This document shows, piece by piece, positions 15,479-23,685 of a stretch of DNA of 64,000 nt. Source of the DNA: Leifsonia aquatica H1aii. Its GTDB lineage: Bacteria; Actinomycetota; Actinomycetes; Actinomycetales; Microbacteriaceae. The translations under genes and the position numbers were made by a program. Below the pieces are notes generated by a model that did no database searches, was not told the DNA's origin, and saw nothing but the letters and a program-made list of their open reading frames with translations. The stretch covers positions 372,001 to 436,000 of the forward strand of contig NZ_AYMR01000007.1 in NCBI RefSeq assembly GCF_000633535.1, read 5' to 3'. Within the stretch, counting starts at the first letter, position 1; every line of letters starts with the position of its first letter.

Positions 15479-16483
15479 ATGACCCACCCCACCCTGCAGC
15501 AGTCCCACGGCCCGCAGTACACCCGCATCCTCTCGATCGGGGCTGCGCGCGGCGATCTGGTCGTCCCCAACGACGACCTGGTCGGTCCGATCAACTCCTC
15601 CGACGAGTGGATCCGCCAGCGCACCGGCATCGTGACCCGCACGCGCGCCAGTCACGACATCGACGCGGTCGACCTCGCCACGGAGGCCTCGAAGGAGGCC
15701 ATCGCGAAGTCGGGCGTCGACCCGCAGCTGATCGACGCCGTCATCGTCGCGACCATCTCGAACTCGCGGCAGACCCCGTCTCTGGCCGCGGTCCTCGCCG
15801 ACCGCGTCGGCGCCAACCCGGCCGCCGCCTATGACATGAACGCCGCCTGCGCCGGCTACGCGTACGGCATCGCCCAGGCCGACGCGCTGATCCGCACCGG
15901 CGTGGCCCACTACGCCCTCGTCGTCGGCGCGGAGAAGCTCTCCGACGTCGTCGACCCGACCGACCGCACCATCTCGTTCCTGCTGGGCGACGGCGCCGGC
16001 GCCGTCGTCGTCGGGCCGAGCGAGTTCCCCGGCATCTCGAAGACCATCTGGGGCTCCGACGGGTCGAAGGCCGACGCCGTCGGGATGTCGAACACGCTCA
16101 CCGAGTTCCGCGACGGCGAGCAGCCCTGGCCGACCCTCCGCCAGGAGGGCCAGACCGTCTTCCGGTGGGCGGTGTGGGAGATGGCGAAGGTCGCCAAGGA
16201 GGCGCTCGACGCCGCCGGCGTCACGCCCGACCAGCTCGGCGCCTTCATCCCGCACCAGGCGAACATGCGGATCGTGGACGAGTTCGCCAAGCAGCTGAAG
16301 CTGCCCGACACCGTCGCGATCGCCCGCGACATCGAGACGACGGGGAACACCTCCGCCGCCTCCATCCCCCTCGCGACGCACCGGCTCCTCCAGGAGCACC
16401 CGGAGCTGTCCGGCGGCCTCGCGCTGCAGATCGGCTTCGGTGCCGGTCTGGTCTTCGGCGCGCAGGTCGTCGTGCTGCCGTAG
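15479..16483 (+). CDS. fabH: 3-oxoacyl-ACP synthase III
   Basis: 334 residues. FabH condenses an acyl-CoA primer with malonyl-ACP to start fatty acid synthesis; in Gram-positives with branched membranes it prefers branched-chain acyl-CoA. Active residues are visible: Cys in MNAACAGYAYG near 124, His in PHQANMRI near 259, Asn in TTGNTSAASIPLA near 289. GDGAGAVVVG and FGAGLVFGAQ complete the thiolase fold. ATG at 15479 follows AGGAGG (15467-15472) and fabD by 10 bp, so it is cotranscribed. Confidence 0.95.
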   Translation: MTHPTLQQSHGPQYTRILSIGAARGDLVVPNDDLVGPINSSDEWIRQRTGIVTRTRASHDIDAVDLATEASKEAIAKSGVDPQLIDAVIVATISNSRQTPSLAAVLADRVGANPAAAYDMNAACAGYAYGIAQADALIRTGVAHYALVVGAEKLSDVVDPTDRTISFLLGDGAGAVVVGPSEFPGISKTIWGSDGSKADAVGMSNTLTEFRDGEQPWPTLRQEGQTVFRWAVWEMAKVAKEALDAAGVTPDQLGAFIPHQANMRIVDEFAKQLKLPDTVAIARDIETTGNTSAASIPLATHRLLQEHPELSGGLALQIGFGAGLVFGAQVVVLP

Positions 16484-16492
16484 GCGCTGCCC

Positions 16493-16498
16493 TAGACT
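16493..16498 (+). promoter_or_regulatory. -10 hexamer TAGACT upstream of acpP
   Basis: TAGACT lies 40 bp before the acpP ATG, suggesting an internal promoter that boosts acyl carrier protein, needed in far larger amounts than the enzymes. AAGGAG at 16525-16530 is the ribosome site. Confidence 0.5.
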
Positions 16499-16538
16499 GA
16501 TCAACGGTCAAAACGACACCCCTCAAGGAGATAACACC

Positions 16539-16790
16539 ATGGCATTGTCCACCGAAGAAGTTCTTGCCGGCCTGGCCGAGCTCATCAACGACGAGACCGG
16601 CATCGCGACCGACACGGTCGAGCTGGACAAGTCGTTCACGGACGACCTCGACATCGACTCCATCTCGATGATGACCATCGTGGTCAACGCCGAGGACAAG
16701 TTCGACGTCAAGATCCCCGACGAGGAGGTCAAGAACCTCAAGACGGTCGGCGACGCGGTCGAGTTCATCGTCAAGGCGCAGGACGCCTAG
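16539..16790 (+). CDS. acpP: Acyl carrier protein
   Basis: 83 residues, acidic, four-helix. Ser41 in the motif DLDIDSIS is the site of 4'-phosphopantetheine attachment, with LDIDSISMMTIVVNAEDKF forming helix II, the recognition helix for FabD, FabH and FabF. It carries growing acyl chains in type II fatty acid synthesis. ATG at 16539 has a good ribosome site (AAGGAG, 8 nt upstream). Located between fabH and fabF, with its own promoter candidate. Confidence 0.97.
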   Translation: MALSTEEVLAGLAELINDETGIATDTVELDKSFTDDLDIDSISMMTIVVNAEDKFDVKIPDEEVKNLKTVGDAVEFIVKAQDA

Positions 16791-16901
16791 GCCCCGCAAG
16801 AATCGTTCTCCGCGCGGGCGGCGCGCCGATCGGCCGCCGCCCGCGCGAGTGCTCGCGCCTGTACGCGGGCCTCATGTACCGAACTACGGAGAGTTGTCGT
16901 T

Positions 16902-18137
16902 ATGACCAAGAAGATCGTCGTCACCGGCGTGGGCGCATCCTCCCCGCTCGGTGGCACCGCCCCGGAGAGCTGGCAGGGCCTGCTCGCCGGCGAGTCCGGC
17001 GCCCGCGCGCTCGAGCACGAGTGGGTCGCGAAGTACGAGCTGCCCGTCACCTTCGCCGCCGAGGCCAAGGTCCGACCGGACACCGTGCTGGAGCGCCCCG
17101 TCGCCAAGCGCCTCGACCCGTCGAGCCAGCTCGCCCTCGTCTCCGCGATGGAGGCATGGGCCGACGCCGGCTCGCCCGAGGTCGTCCCCGAGCGCCTCGG
17201 CGTCGACTACGCGACCGGCATCGGCGGCGTGTGGACGCTCCTGGACGCGTGGGACACCCTGCGCGAGCGCGGACCGCGCCGCGTCCTCCCCATGACCGTT
17301 CCGATGCTGATGCCGAACGCCGCATCGGCCGCGATCTCGATGCACTTCGAGGCCCGCGCCTTCGCGCGCACGGTGGCCTCCGCCTGCGCGTCGAGCACCG
17401 AGTCGCTCGTCAACGCCTACGAGCACCTGCAGGCCGGCCTCGCCGACATCGTCATCGCCGGCGGCAGCGAGTCCGCCATCCACCCCATCACGATCGCCTC
17501 CTTCTCGTCCATGCAGGCCCTCTCGCGCCGCAACGACGACCCGGCGACCGCCTCCCGCCCCTACAGCGTCGACCGTGACGGCTTCGTGATGGGCGAGGGC
17601 GCCGGCGCGCTGGTGCTGGAGACCGAGGAGCACGCGCTCGCCCGCGGTGCGCGGATCTACGCCGAGGTCGTGGGCGGCGGCGTGACCGCCGACTCGTATC
17701 ACATCACCGCGAACGACCCCGAGGGCCGCGGCGCGAGCCGGGCCGTGCGGCTCGCCCTGGAGCAGGCGGGCGCCTCGCCCGACGAGGTGACCCACATCAA
17801 CGCGCACGCGACCAGCACCCCGGTCGGCGACCCCGCCGAGTACGTCGCGCTCCGCGAGGTGTTCGGCGACCGCGTGCACAGCATCCCCGTGTCGGCCACG
17901 AAGGCCTCGACCGGGCACCTGCTGGGCGGCACCGGCGCGCTGGAGGCCGTGTTCACGATCTTCGCGATGCGCGACCGCGTCGCGCCGCCCACGATCAACC
18001 TGACCGAGCAGGACCCGGCGATCCCGCTGCAGGTCTCCGGAACGGCGCAGCCGCTCGGCGACGGCCCGCAGCTCGCGATCAGCAACTCGTTCGGCTTCGG
18101 CGGCCACAACGCCGTCGTCGCGTTCCGCTCCGTCTGA
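16902..18137 (+). CDS. fabF: 3-oxoacyl-ACP synthase II
   Basis: 411 residues. FabF elongates acyl-ACP by Claisen condensation with malonyl-ACP. The Cys-His-His triad is clear: Cys163 in SACASSTES, His303 in NAHATSTPVGD, His339 in STGHLLGG, plus the gatekeeper GFGGHN motif near the end. ATG at 16902 gives the usual N-terminus KKIVVTGVGASSPLG. The 111-bp gap after acpP has no separate gene. Transcription ends at the strong hairpin at 18153-18189. Confidence 0.96.
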   Translation: MTKKIVVTGVGASSPLGGTAPESWQGLLAGESGARALEHEWVAKYELPVTFAAEAKVRPDTVLERPVAKRLDPSSQLALVSAMEAWADAGSPEVVPERLGVDYATGIGGVWTLLDAWDTLRERGPRRVLPMTVPMLMPNAASAAISMHFEARAFARTVASACASSTESLVNAYEHLQAGLADIVIAGGSESAIHPITIASFSSMQALSRRNDDPATASRPYSVDRDGFVMGEGAGALVLETEEHALARGARIYAEVVGGGVTADSYHITANDPEGRGASRAVRLALEQAGASPDEVTHINAHATSTPVGDPAEYVALREVFGDRVHSIPVSATKASTGHLLGGTGALEAVFTIFAMRDRVAPPTINLTEQDPAIPLQVSGTAQPLGDGPQLAISNSFGFGGHNAVVAFRSV

Positions 18138-18152
18138 CGCCCGCTCGGCAGC

Positions 18153-18189
18153 GGGAAAGGCCCCGGTCCGCTGGACCGGGGCCTTTCCC
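18153..18189. terminator. Strong 17-bp hairpin terminator after fabF
   Basis: GGGAAAGGCCCCGGTCC (18153-18169), loop GCT, and its exact reverse complement (18173-18189). It separates the convergent fabF and DUF3145 genes and can work in both directions: the AAA and TTT inside the stem give short U runs on either strand. Confidence 0.85.
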
Positions 18190-18248
18190 GTCTCACCGCG
18201 TGCGGGCGGCCGGAGCCGGGCCCGCCGCGGGATCCTCGTCGCGCTCGG

Positions 18249-18752
18249 TCAACCGACCTTATGCAGCCAGATGACCGACGTGTCGTCGTGGGCGTGGCGG
18301 AACGGCTCCAGCTCGTCGTCCCACGCCTGGCCGAGCGCCAGCCGCAGCTCGCGGTGCAGTTCGAGCGCGTTGCCGCCGGCGACCTCCATCGCGTACCGGA
18401 TGCGGTCCTCGGGCACCACCATGTTGCCGGCGGTGTCGGTCTGCGCGAAGAAGACGCCGAGGTCCGGAGTGTGCATCCAGCGGCCGCCGTCGGTGCCGAG
18501 TCCGGCGTCCTCGGTGACCTCGTAGCGCAGGTGCTCCCACCCGCGCAGGGCGGTGGCGAGCCGCGCCCCGGTGCCCTGCGGGCCGTCCCAGAAGAACTCG
18601 GCGCGCTGCGCGCCCCTCAGTACGGGCTGCGTCTCCCAGGTGAAGTTGACGGCGCGACCGAGAGCGCGACCCGCCGCCCACTCGATGTGGGGACAGAGCG
18701 CGCCAGGCGAGGAGTGCACGTAGAGCACTCCTCGAGATGCGTGAGCCGACAT
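18249..18752 (-). CDS. DUF3145 family protein
   Basis: 167 residues, soluble, function unknown. It matches the actinobacterial DUF3145 family, whose gene is regularly found beside the fab operon: GVLYVHSSPGALCPHIEWA at the start, FTWETQPVLRGAQRAEFFW, GRWMHTPDLGVFFAQTDTAGNMVVPEDRIRYAME, and the end LEPFRHAHDDTSVIWLHKVG. Conserved Trp, His and Asp residues hint at ligand binding, but no catalytic motif is evident. ATG at 18752 has a strong ribosome site GGAGGAAACC. The constant neighbourhood suggests a role near lipid synthesis. Confidence 0.9.
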   Translation of the reverse strand: MSAHASRGVLYVHSSPGALCPHIEWAAGRALGRAVNFTWETQPVLRGAQRAEFFWDGPQGTGARLATALRGWEHLRYEVTEDAGLGTDGGRWMHTPDLGVFFAQTDTAGNMVVPEDRIRYAMEVAGGNALELHRELRLALGQAWDDELEPFRHAHDDTSVIWLHKVG

Positions 18753-18927
18753 GGTTTCCTCCGATCGCTTGGTGCGTCTTCCCCAACGACCAACGAACGG
18801 TGTGCCATGACTGCGTATGAAGTTCTCGGACCCGACGGGTCACCGCTCCCGATTATGCCGGACAACGCGCCGGAGTTACAAGATTGTGATTCGGCGATTC
18901 GCTCGTGCCGCGCGGCGCCCTGCGGAA

Positions 18928-18942
18928 TAGCATACCGAGTAT
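18928..18942 (+). promoter_or_regulatory. PadR gene -10 and overlapping dyad
   Basis: TAGCAT (18928-18933) precedes the ATG at 18941 by 7 nt. ATAC-CGA-GTAT (18932-18942) is a dyad spanning the transcription start and overlapping both the -10 and start codon. An autoregulatory PadR operator is likely. Confidence 0.5.
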
Positions 18943-19507
18943 GTCCGTTCAGAATGGTTTCCTCGCCGTGCTGACCCAGGGTGCGGCGTACGGCTCGCAG
19001 CTCCAGAACGAGTTCCTGACCCGCGCGGCGCACCGCCGGCAGCTGAACGCCGGACAGGTGTATTCCACCCTCGACCGGATGACCGACCAGGGGCTGATCG
19101 CCCCCGCCGGAACCACGGAGGACGGCCTCCCGCTCTACGCCCTCACCGCCGAGGGCGTGGCACAGGCGCGTCGTTGGCTGAGCGTGGGACCGACGGATGC
19201 GGAGCCCGACTGGGACGAGATGCAGGACCAGGTGCTGGTCGCGGCCTCCATCTCCGGCGCCGATCCGCTCGCCCTCGTCGCCGACTATCGCGCTGCGTAC
19301 ACGGAACGGATCCGGGCGCTGACCCACGACGCCGACTCGCGTGCCGTCCTGGCGGCCAACCGGGCGGCCGAGCTCGGGGCGGACGCCGCGATCGAGTGGC
19401 TCGACGAGGTCGCCGCCGCCCTTGCGGCACACCCGGACGTGCTCGTGCGGCCACGCTCCCCCGAGCGCCCGCGACGCGGCCGCCGCCCGGCGACCGAGCC
19501 GGCCTGA
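18941..19507 (+). CDS. PadR family transcriptional regulator
   Basis: 188 residues. The N-terminal winged helix is of PadR type: NGFLAVLTQGAAYGSQLQNEFLTRA, LNAGQVYSTLDRMTDQGLIAP, and the wing GLPLYALTAEGVAQARRWL. The C-terminal Vtr1-like helical part (QDQVLVAASISGADPLALVADYRAAY) would drive dimerisation. ATG at 18941 gives the family N-terminus and is placed for leaderless expression. It converges on the DUF1684 gene with only 11 bp between stops. The target genes are unknown; the effector might be an aromatic or antibiotic-like compound as in other PadR proteins. Confidence 0.85.
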   Translation: MSVQNGFLAVLTQGAAYGSQLQNEFLTRAAHRRQLNAGQVYSTLDRMTDQGLIAPAGTTEDGLPLYALTAEGVAQARRWLSVGPTDAEPDWDEMQDQVLVAASISGADPLALVADYRAAYTERIRALTHDADSRAVLAANRAAELGADAAIEWLDEVAAALAAHPDVLVRPRSPERPRRGRRPATEPA

Positions 19508-19518
19508 GCGCACGCCGC

Positions 19519-20361
19519 TCAGTGCAGCAGCGCGCCCTCGGTGTTCAGCACGTTCTTCTCTCCGGCCTCGATCGGCACGGCGAAGCGGTTCTGCGCCGGC
19601 GGGAGCGGGCAGTTGAAGTTGTAGCTGAACGCGCAGGGTGGCAGCACGGCGAGGTTGAAGTCCAGGGTCACCGTGCCGTCCTCGTTCGGCACGACGAACA
19701 GGAAGCGGCCGACCGAGTAGGTGCTGTCGCCGTTGGTGCTGTCGGCGAAGACGAGCTGCAGGGCGCGGCCCGCCTTGAACGCGGCGAGGTTGTAGTCGAC
19801 ACCGTCCTTCGAGAAGGTGATCTCTCCGGGGATGACCATCTCGCGGGTCTTGCCGTCGTCCTTGAGGTGCTCGAAGCCGACGGACTTGCCGCCCTCGATC
19901 GGAGTGAAGGCCGCCTGGATGATCCACTCGCGCGAGAACGGGAAGGCGTCGATGGAGCCGAAGTCGCGGATGGCCTCCGACTCGGCGTCCCAGACCCGCA
20001 GGGCGTAGTCGCCCTCCTCGCTCGCGATGACGAATCCGGTGACCGTGTCGCTGAAGACCACGGCGCTCGGGTTCTGGTCGTCCTTGCCGCGCACGATCGC
20101 CTCGCCGTCGACCAGGACCCCGTCGACCGTGACGCCGTCAGCGGCCGTCGCGGTGACCTTCAGACCGGACCGGCCCGCCGGGAGCGGCGACCAGAGACCG
20201 GGCACGCCCCACACGCTCTGCGGTGTGCCGGGGTCGCCCGTGATCCACTGCGTGTTCACGAGCGCCAGGTTGCCCTGAGGGGCGGTGACGGCCTGCGCGC
20301 GGCGCTGGCGGTACCGCGCGAGGACGTCGTCGGGGTTCGTGGGTGCGGCGGTGTCAGTCAT
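19519..20361 (-). CDS. DUF1684 domain protein
   Basis: 280 residues. It carries the DUF1684 signature CAFSYNFNCPLPPAQNRFAVPIEAGE near the end and the preceding TLDFNLAVLPP, with FVIASEEGDYALRVWD in the middle and a long beta-rich core. There is no signal peptide, so it is cytoplasmic. Function of the family is unknown; the CxxxYNxxCPxPPxxN pattern may bind metal or substrate. ATG at 20361 is preferred over the ATG at 20370 because GGAG sits 6 nt upstream of it. Convergent with the PadR gene, and downstream of the polymerase gene's end. Confidence 0.85.
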   Translation of the reverse strand: MTDTAAPTNPDDVLARYRQRRAQAVTAPQGNLALVNTQWITGDPGTPQSVWGVPGLWSPLPAGRSGLKVTATAADGVTVDGVLVDGEAIVRGKDDQNPSAVVFSDTVTGFVIASEEGDYALRVWDAESEAIRDFGSIDAFPFSREWIIQAAFTPIEGGKSVGFEHLKDDGKTREMVIPGEITFSKDGVDYNLAAFKAGRALQLVFADSTNGDSTYSVGRFLFVVPNEDGTVTLDFNLAVLPPCAFSYNFNCPLPPAQNRFAVPIEAGEKNVLNTEGALLH

Positions 20362-20441
20362 GGTCTCCATCCTCGGTCAGGTCGTTGGAGTCAACCAGCA
20401 CCGACACCCGTGAATTCCGTCCGGGAGGAGCAGGACCGGTC

Positions 20442-22148
20442 TCATTTCGCCTCGGCGTAGCTGTCCACGATCGCGCACGTGACCGGGAACTCGACCGGGA
20501 AGGCTCCGAAGAGCAGGGTGCCCGCCTGGCGGGCGGCCGCGCCCACCGCCTCGGCGGCGCGCTCGGCGAGCTCGGCCGGGGCGTGGACGATCACCTCGTC
20601 GTGGAGGAAGTACACCAGGTGTGCGGAGTCGGCCAGCGGCCGATCGGGCGTCAGCGCGGTCAGCCGGTTGCGCAGCTCCGCCATCCAGCACAGCGCCCAC
20701 TCCGCGGCACTCGCCTGCACGACGAAGTTGCGGGTGAAGCGGCCCCAATCACGGGCCTGGGAGCGCGCGCGGCGCTCGTCGGCGGCCGTCGAGTCGTCGG
20801 CGGACGCGGCGGACTGCGCGCTGTGCCAGGCGCTCCCGGGCAGCGGCGAGCTGCGACCGAGCCGGGAGGTCACGACCGCACCGCGCTCCCCGGCGCGCGC
20901 GGCCTCTTCGACCAGGCGCACCGCGCGCGGGAACGCCCGCGTGAGACGCGGCATCAGCCGCCCGCTCTCCCCCATCGTCGCCCCGTACATCGCGCCGAGC
21001 ATCGCGACCTTCGCATGGGCGCGCTCGTCGACGGCACCGGAGGCGACGATGCCCGCGTAGAGGTCCTTGCCGCGGCCCGCCTCGGCCATCGCGCGGTCGC
21101 CGGCGAGCCCGGTCAGGATGCGGGGCTCCAGCTGGGCCGCATCCGCCACCACGAGCTTCCAACCAGGGTCGGCGACGACCGCGCCGCGCACCTGCTTGGG
21201 CAGTTGCAGCGCGCCGCCGCCGCGTGTCGCCCACCGACCGGTGACGACGCCGCCGGGGACGTAGTCGGGCCGGAACCGCCCCTCGTGCACCCAGCTCTCC
21301 AGCCACGTCCAGCCGTTCGCGGTGAGGAGGCGCGAGAGCTTCTTGTAGCGCAGGAGTGGTTCGATCACGGGGTGGTCGAGCTCGCGCAGCTCCCAGGAGC
21401 TGGTCGAGGTGACCAGCAGCCCCGCCCGCTGCAGCGCCTTCAGGAGCGCCGGCGGGCTGTCGGGGTTGAGATCGGGCGCGTCGAGCTCGACACGCACGCG
21501 CCCGGCCAGCTCCTCCAGCACGGCCGGCCGGCCGTAGGCGGGACGGGGACCGAGGAGCCCGGTGAGCAGTCGGTCGTGCCGCTCGGCGCTGTACGGCAGT
21601 CCGGCGAAGCGCATCTCCGCCGCGATGAGCGCGCCCGCCGACTCGGCGGCGAGCAGCAGGCGCAGGCGGCCGGGATCGGCGCTCCCGGCGACCGCCTCCT
21701 GCTGTGCGGCGAACTCGGCCGCGGCGGACGGGGCGTCCTGCTCGTCGTTGCCGTCGAGATCGAAGAGGGCCGTGTGCGCGGCCTCGGGTAGCTCGTCGAG
21801 CACGATCGCGGCATCCCACGGGCCGAGCGGCGCGGTCGCCAGCGCGGATCCGGCCGAGAGCACGGAATTGCGCAGGATCGCGTGTGAGAGCTGCAGGTCG
21901 ACACAGCGTTCGATGCGCACGCCCGCGGCCAGGAGACCGGGGTACCAGCTGCGGGTGTCGCTCCACACCCAGCGCGGCCGGTCCTCTCCGCCCTCGAGAC
22001 GCCGGACGAAGGCCGGGAGCTCGGCGGCGGCGAGCACCTGCTCCCCCGGCGCGGCCTCCCCCGGCGCCCGCCCGCCCGCTGCGCCCGTCGCTTCGACCAC
22101 GGTCGCCACGACCGTGGCGGCGTCGCGGCGCTCGAGGAGGATGTGCAC
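20442..22148 (-). CDS. Bifunctional 3'-5' exonuclease/DNA polymerase (Pol I-like, actinobacterial)
   Basis: 568 residues, family A polymerase lacking the 5' nuclease of PolA and with a shortened, divergent N-terminal exonuclease-like region. Palm motifs: A, VADAAQLEPRIL near residue 333 with the metal-binding Asp; B, RAHAKVAMLGAMYG near 366-379, with the conserved Arg and Lys but Leu at the usual Phe/Tyr position; C, FLHDEVIVHAP near 514. These support template-directed synthesis, probably in repair. I placed the start at GTG 22148, where family similarity begins; GGAGGG abuts it, not ideal spacing. Divergent from the small beta-repeat gene at 22258. Confidence 0.85.
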   Translation of the reverse strand: MHILLERRDAATVVATVVEATGAAGGRAPGEAAPGEQVLAAAELPAFVRRLEGGEDRPRWVWSDTRSWYPGLLAAGVRIERCVDLQLSHAILRNSVLSAGSALATAPLGPWDAAIVLDELPEAAHTALFDLDGNDEQDAPSAAAEFAAQQEAVAGSADPGRLRLLLAAESAGALIAAEMRFAGLPYSAERHDRLLTGLLGPRPAYGRPAVLEELAGRVRVELDAPDLNPDSPPALLKALQRAGLLVTSTSSWELRELDHPVIEPLLRYKKLSRLLTANGWTWLESWVHEGRFRPDYVPGGVVTGRWATRGGGALQLPKQVRGAVVADPGWKLVVADAAQLEPRILTGLAGDRAMAEAGRGKDLYAGIVASGAVDERAHAKVAMLGAMYGATMGESGRLMPRLTRAFPRAVRLVEEAARAGERGAVVTSRLGRSSPLPGSAWHSAQSAASADDSTAADERRARSQARDWGRFTRNFVVQASAAEWALCWMAELRNRLTALTPDRPLADSAHLVYFLHDEVIVHAPAELAERAAEAVGAAARQAGTLLFGAFPVEFPVTCAIVDSYAEAK

Positions 22149-22257
22149 CCCTCCATTGTCCGCGCTGCCGGCGACATCCCCGCGCGTCGCTTGCAGCCGG
22201 AGTCGATGCTGAGGATAATTCAACGGACGACGATGCCGACCCGAAAGGCGATCGACG

Positions 22258-22593
22258 ATGACCGTATATCTGCACGACAGTCAGGGAGTCTGGATAGCGT
22301 TCCGGAGCGACCCGCACGGACGCTACCTGTTCAACCCGGACGGCGACTGGATCGGCTGGTTCCCGTGGGACGACGATGTGGTCGTGACCCCCGCGGGCTC
22401 CTATCTGGGAACCGTGCGCGGCGACCGGCTCTTCACCGAGAGCGACCACCGGTACCGCGGCGACCCCGGGTACCCGGGCGCGCCGTCCTATCCGGGCCAG
22501 GCCGCGTATCCCGGAGCCGGATCCTTCGTGAGCCTCCCCGGAGGCTGCGAGGACGTCCCGGGCGCCCTGCTCTGGCCGCGCATCGCCTCCTGA
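22258..22593 (+). CDS. Small beta-repeat protein, 4-fold beta-flower-like
   Basis: 111 residues. The N-terminal 60 residues are short beta strands with repeated turns (VYLHDSQGVWIAF, GRYLFNPDGDWIGWF, TPAGSYLGTVRGDRLF), resembling the 4-fold beta-flower fold in which each blade is a strand pair. A Pro/Gly/Tyr-rich tail (PGYPGAPSYPGQAAYPG) follows, low complexity. No signal peptide or catalytic motif. Function unknown. ATG at 22258 has AAAGG about 9 nt upstream. Convergent with the Nudix gene, separated by a hairpin. Confidence 0.65.
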   Translation: MTVYLHDSQGVWIAFRSDPHGRYLFNPDGDWIGWFPWDDDVVVTPAGSYLGTVRGDRLFTESDHRYRGDPGYPGAPSYPGQAAYPGAGSFVSLPGGCEDVPGALLWPRIAS

Positions 22594-22600
22594 CCGTCGC

Positions 22601-22626
22601 GCCCGGTCGCCGCGCCGAGACCGGGC
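22601..22626. terminator. Bidirectional hairpin between convergent genes
   Basis: GCCCGGTC (22601-22608) and GACCGGGC (22619-22626), a perfect 8-bp stem with a 10-nt loop, in the gap between the two stops. Confidence 0.5.
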
Positions 22627-23085
22627 TCAGTCCGACAGCGCCGATAGGCGGGAGCGGAGTTCGGGCCAGGAGTCGCCGAACCCGGGGTGGAGCGGGAGTT
22701 CGGCGACGGCGTCGACCGGCACCCAGCGCAGTTCGATGCTCTCGACGTCGGCCATGTGGGCGTCGAACGGCCGCAGCGCCTGGGCGACCACCGTGGTGTA
22801 CGACCAGAAGCCCAGATCGAGCACGCTCTCGAACAGCACCTGCACCGCATCGGGCGGCACCGACGCCTCCTCAGCCGCCTCGCGCAGTGCGCCTTCGACC
22901 GCCGTCTCGCCCTCGTGCCGAGCACCGCCAGGCAGGCCCCACGTGCCGCCGAAGTGGCTCCAGTCGGCACGGTGCTGCAGCAGGATGCCGCGGCGCAGAT
23001 CATGCACGAGCAGCCCGGCCGCGCCGTAGCGCCCCCAGAACCGCTCGCCGTTCGGACCTTCGACCCACGCGTCACCCGAGTTCAC
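22627..23085 (-). CDS. Nudix hydrolase
   Basis: 152 residues. The Nudix box is complete: GGARHEGETAVEGALREAAEEAS near residues 54-76 (G-x5-E-x7-R-E-x2-E-E). Upstream YGAAGLLVHDLRRGILLQHRADWSHFGGTWGLP is the typical first sheet of MutT/ADPRase-like members. It hydrolyses a nucleoside diphosphate linked to some moiety; the substrate cannot be told. GTG at 23085 follows TAACGT by 6 nt, a leaderless start. It is divergent from a second Nudix gene, the two starts being 50 bp apart. Confidence 0.9.
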   Translation of the reverse strand: MNSGDAWVEGPNGERFWGRYGAAGLLVHDLRRGILLQHRADWSHFGGTWGLPGGARHEGETAVEGALREAAEEASVPPDAVQVLFESVLDLGFWSYTTVVAQALRPFDAHMADVESIELRWVPVDAVAELPLHPGFGDSWPELRSRLSALSD

Positions 23086-23091
23086 GCTTCC

Positions 23092-23097
23092 ACGTTA
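23092..23097 (-). promoter_or_regulatory. -10 hexamer TAACGT, leaderless promoter
   Basis: Minus-strand TAACGT with 6 nt to the GTG at 23085. Confidence 0.45.
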
Positions 23098-23123
23098 GCC
23101 GTCCTGCCCGCGGTACGCGGTCG

Positions 23124-23129
23124 TAGGGT
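23124..23129 (+). promoter_or_regulatory. -10 hexamer TAGGGT, leaderless promoter
   Basis: TAGGGT with 6 nt to the ATG at 23136. The two divergent Nudix promoters share a 50-bp gap. Confidence 0.5.
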
Positions 23130-23135
23130 GCTCCT

Positions 23136-23615
23136 ATGACCGTCCGCAGCGCCGCCCTCCTGCTCCACCGCACCGTCCCGTCCGACGGCGGAACCACGCT
23201 GGAGGTGTGGATCGCGCACATGGGCGGCCCGTACTGGGCCCGCAAAGACCAGGGGGCCTGGACCCTGCCCAAGGGGCTGGTGGAGGACGGCGATCCCGAC
23301 GAGCTCGCCGCCGCGCGTCGGGAGTTTGCCGAGGAGATCGGCGTCCCCGCGCCGGAGGCGGACTACCGGCCGCTCGGCGACTTCCGCGCCGCGGGGAAGA
23401 CGTTCGTCGTGTTCGCGGCCGACGCCCCCGGGTTCGAGCCGGCGTCGGTGGTCAGCAACACGTTCGAGCTGGAATGGCCCCCGCGCTCCGGCCGGATGCA
23501 GAGCTTCCCCGAGGTCGACGCCGCACGCTGGGCCCCCATCGACACGGCGCGTCTACTGCTCGCGAAGGGCCAACGGCCGATTCTCGACGCCCTGACCACC
23601 GGACTTTCGGAATAG
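23136..23615 (+). CDS. Nudix family protein (predicted NTP pyrophosphohydrolase type)
   Basis: 159 residues. WTLPKGLVEDGDPDELAAARREFAEEIG near residues 46-72 is the Nudix helix with the REFAEE core; the first Gly-x5-Glu position has Asp, a known variation in this COG4119-like group. VRSAALLLHRTV and MGGPYWARKDQGAWTLPKG at the start are typical for this subfamily. Substrate unknown. Leaderless start at ATG 23136. Seventy bases of non-coding DNA separate it from the coiled-coil gene. Confidence 0.85.
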   Translation: MTVRSAALLLHRTVPSDGGTTLEVWIAHMGGPYWARKDQGAWTLPKGLVEDGDPDELAAARREFAEEIGVPAPEADYRPLGDFRAAGKTFVVFAADAPGFEPASVVSNTFELEWPPRSGRMQSFPEVDAARWAPIDTARLLLAKGQRPILDALTTGLSE

Positions 23616-23685
23616 GGAGCGCACATGGGTCCCCGATGGACGTATGGTGAGCGCGACGAGCTGACGACCACGCCGAGGAGGAGCC

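Noticed and set aside
18807-18974. 55-residue frame MTAYEVLGPDGSPLPIM upstream of the PadR gene
   Set aside because: No ribosome site, runs over the PadR start and has no similarity I know; probably chance, though the first 25 residues look codon-like.
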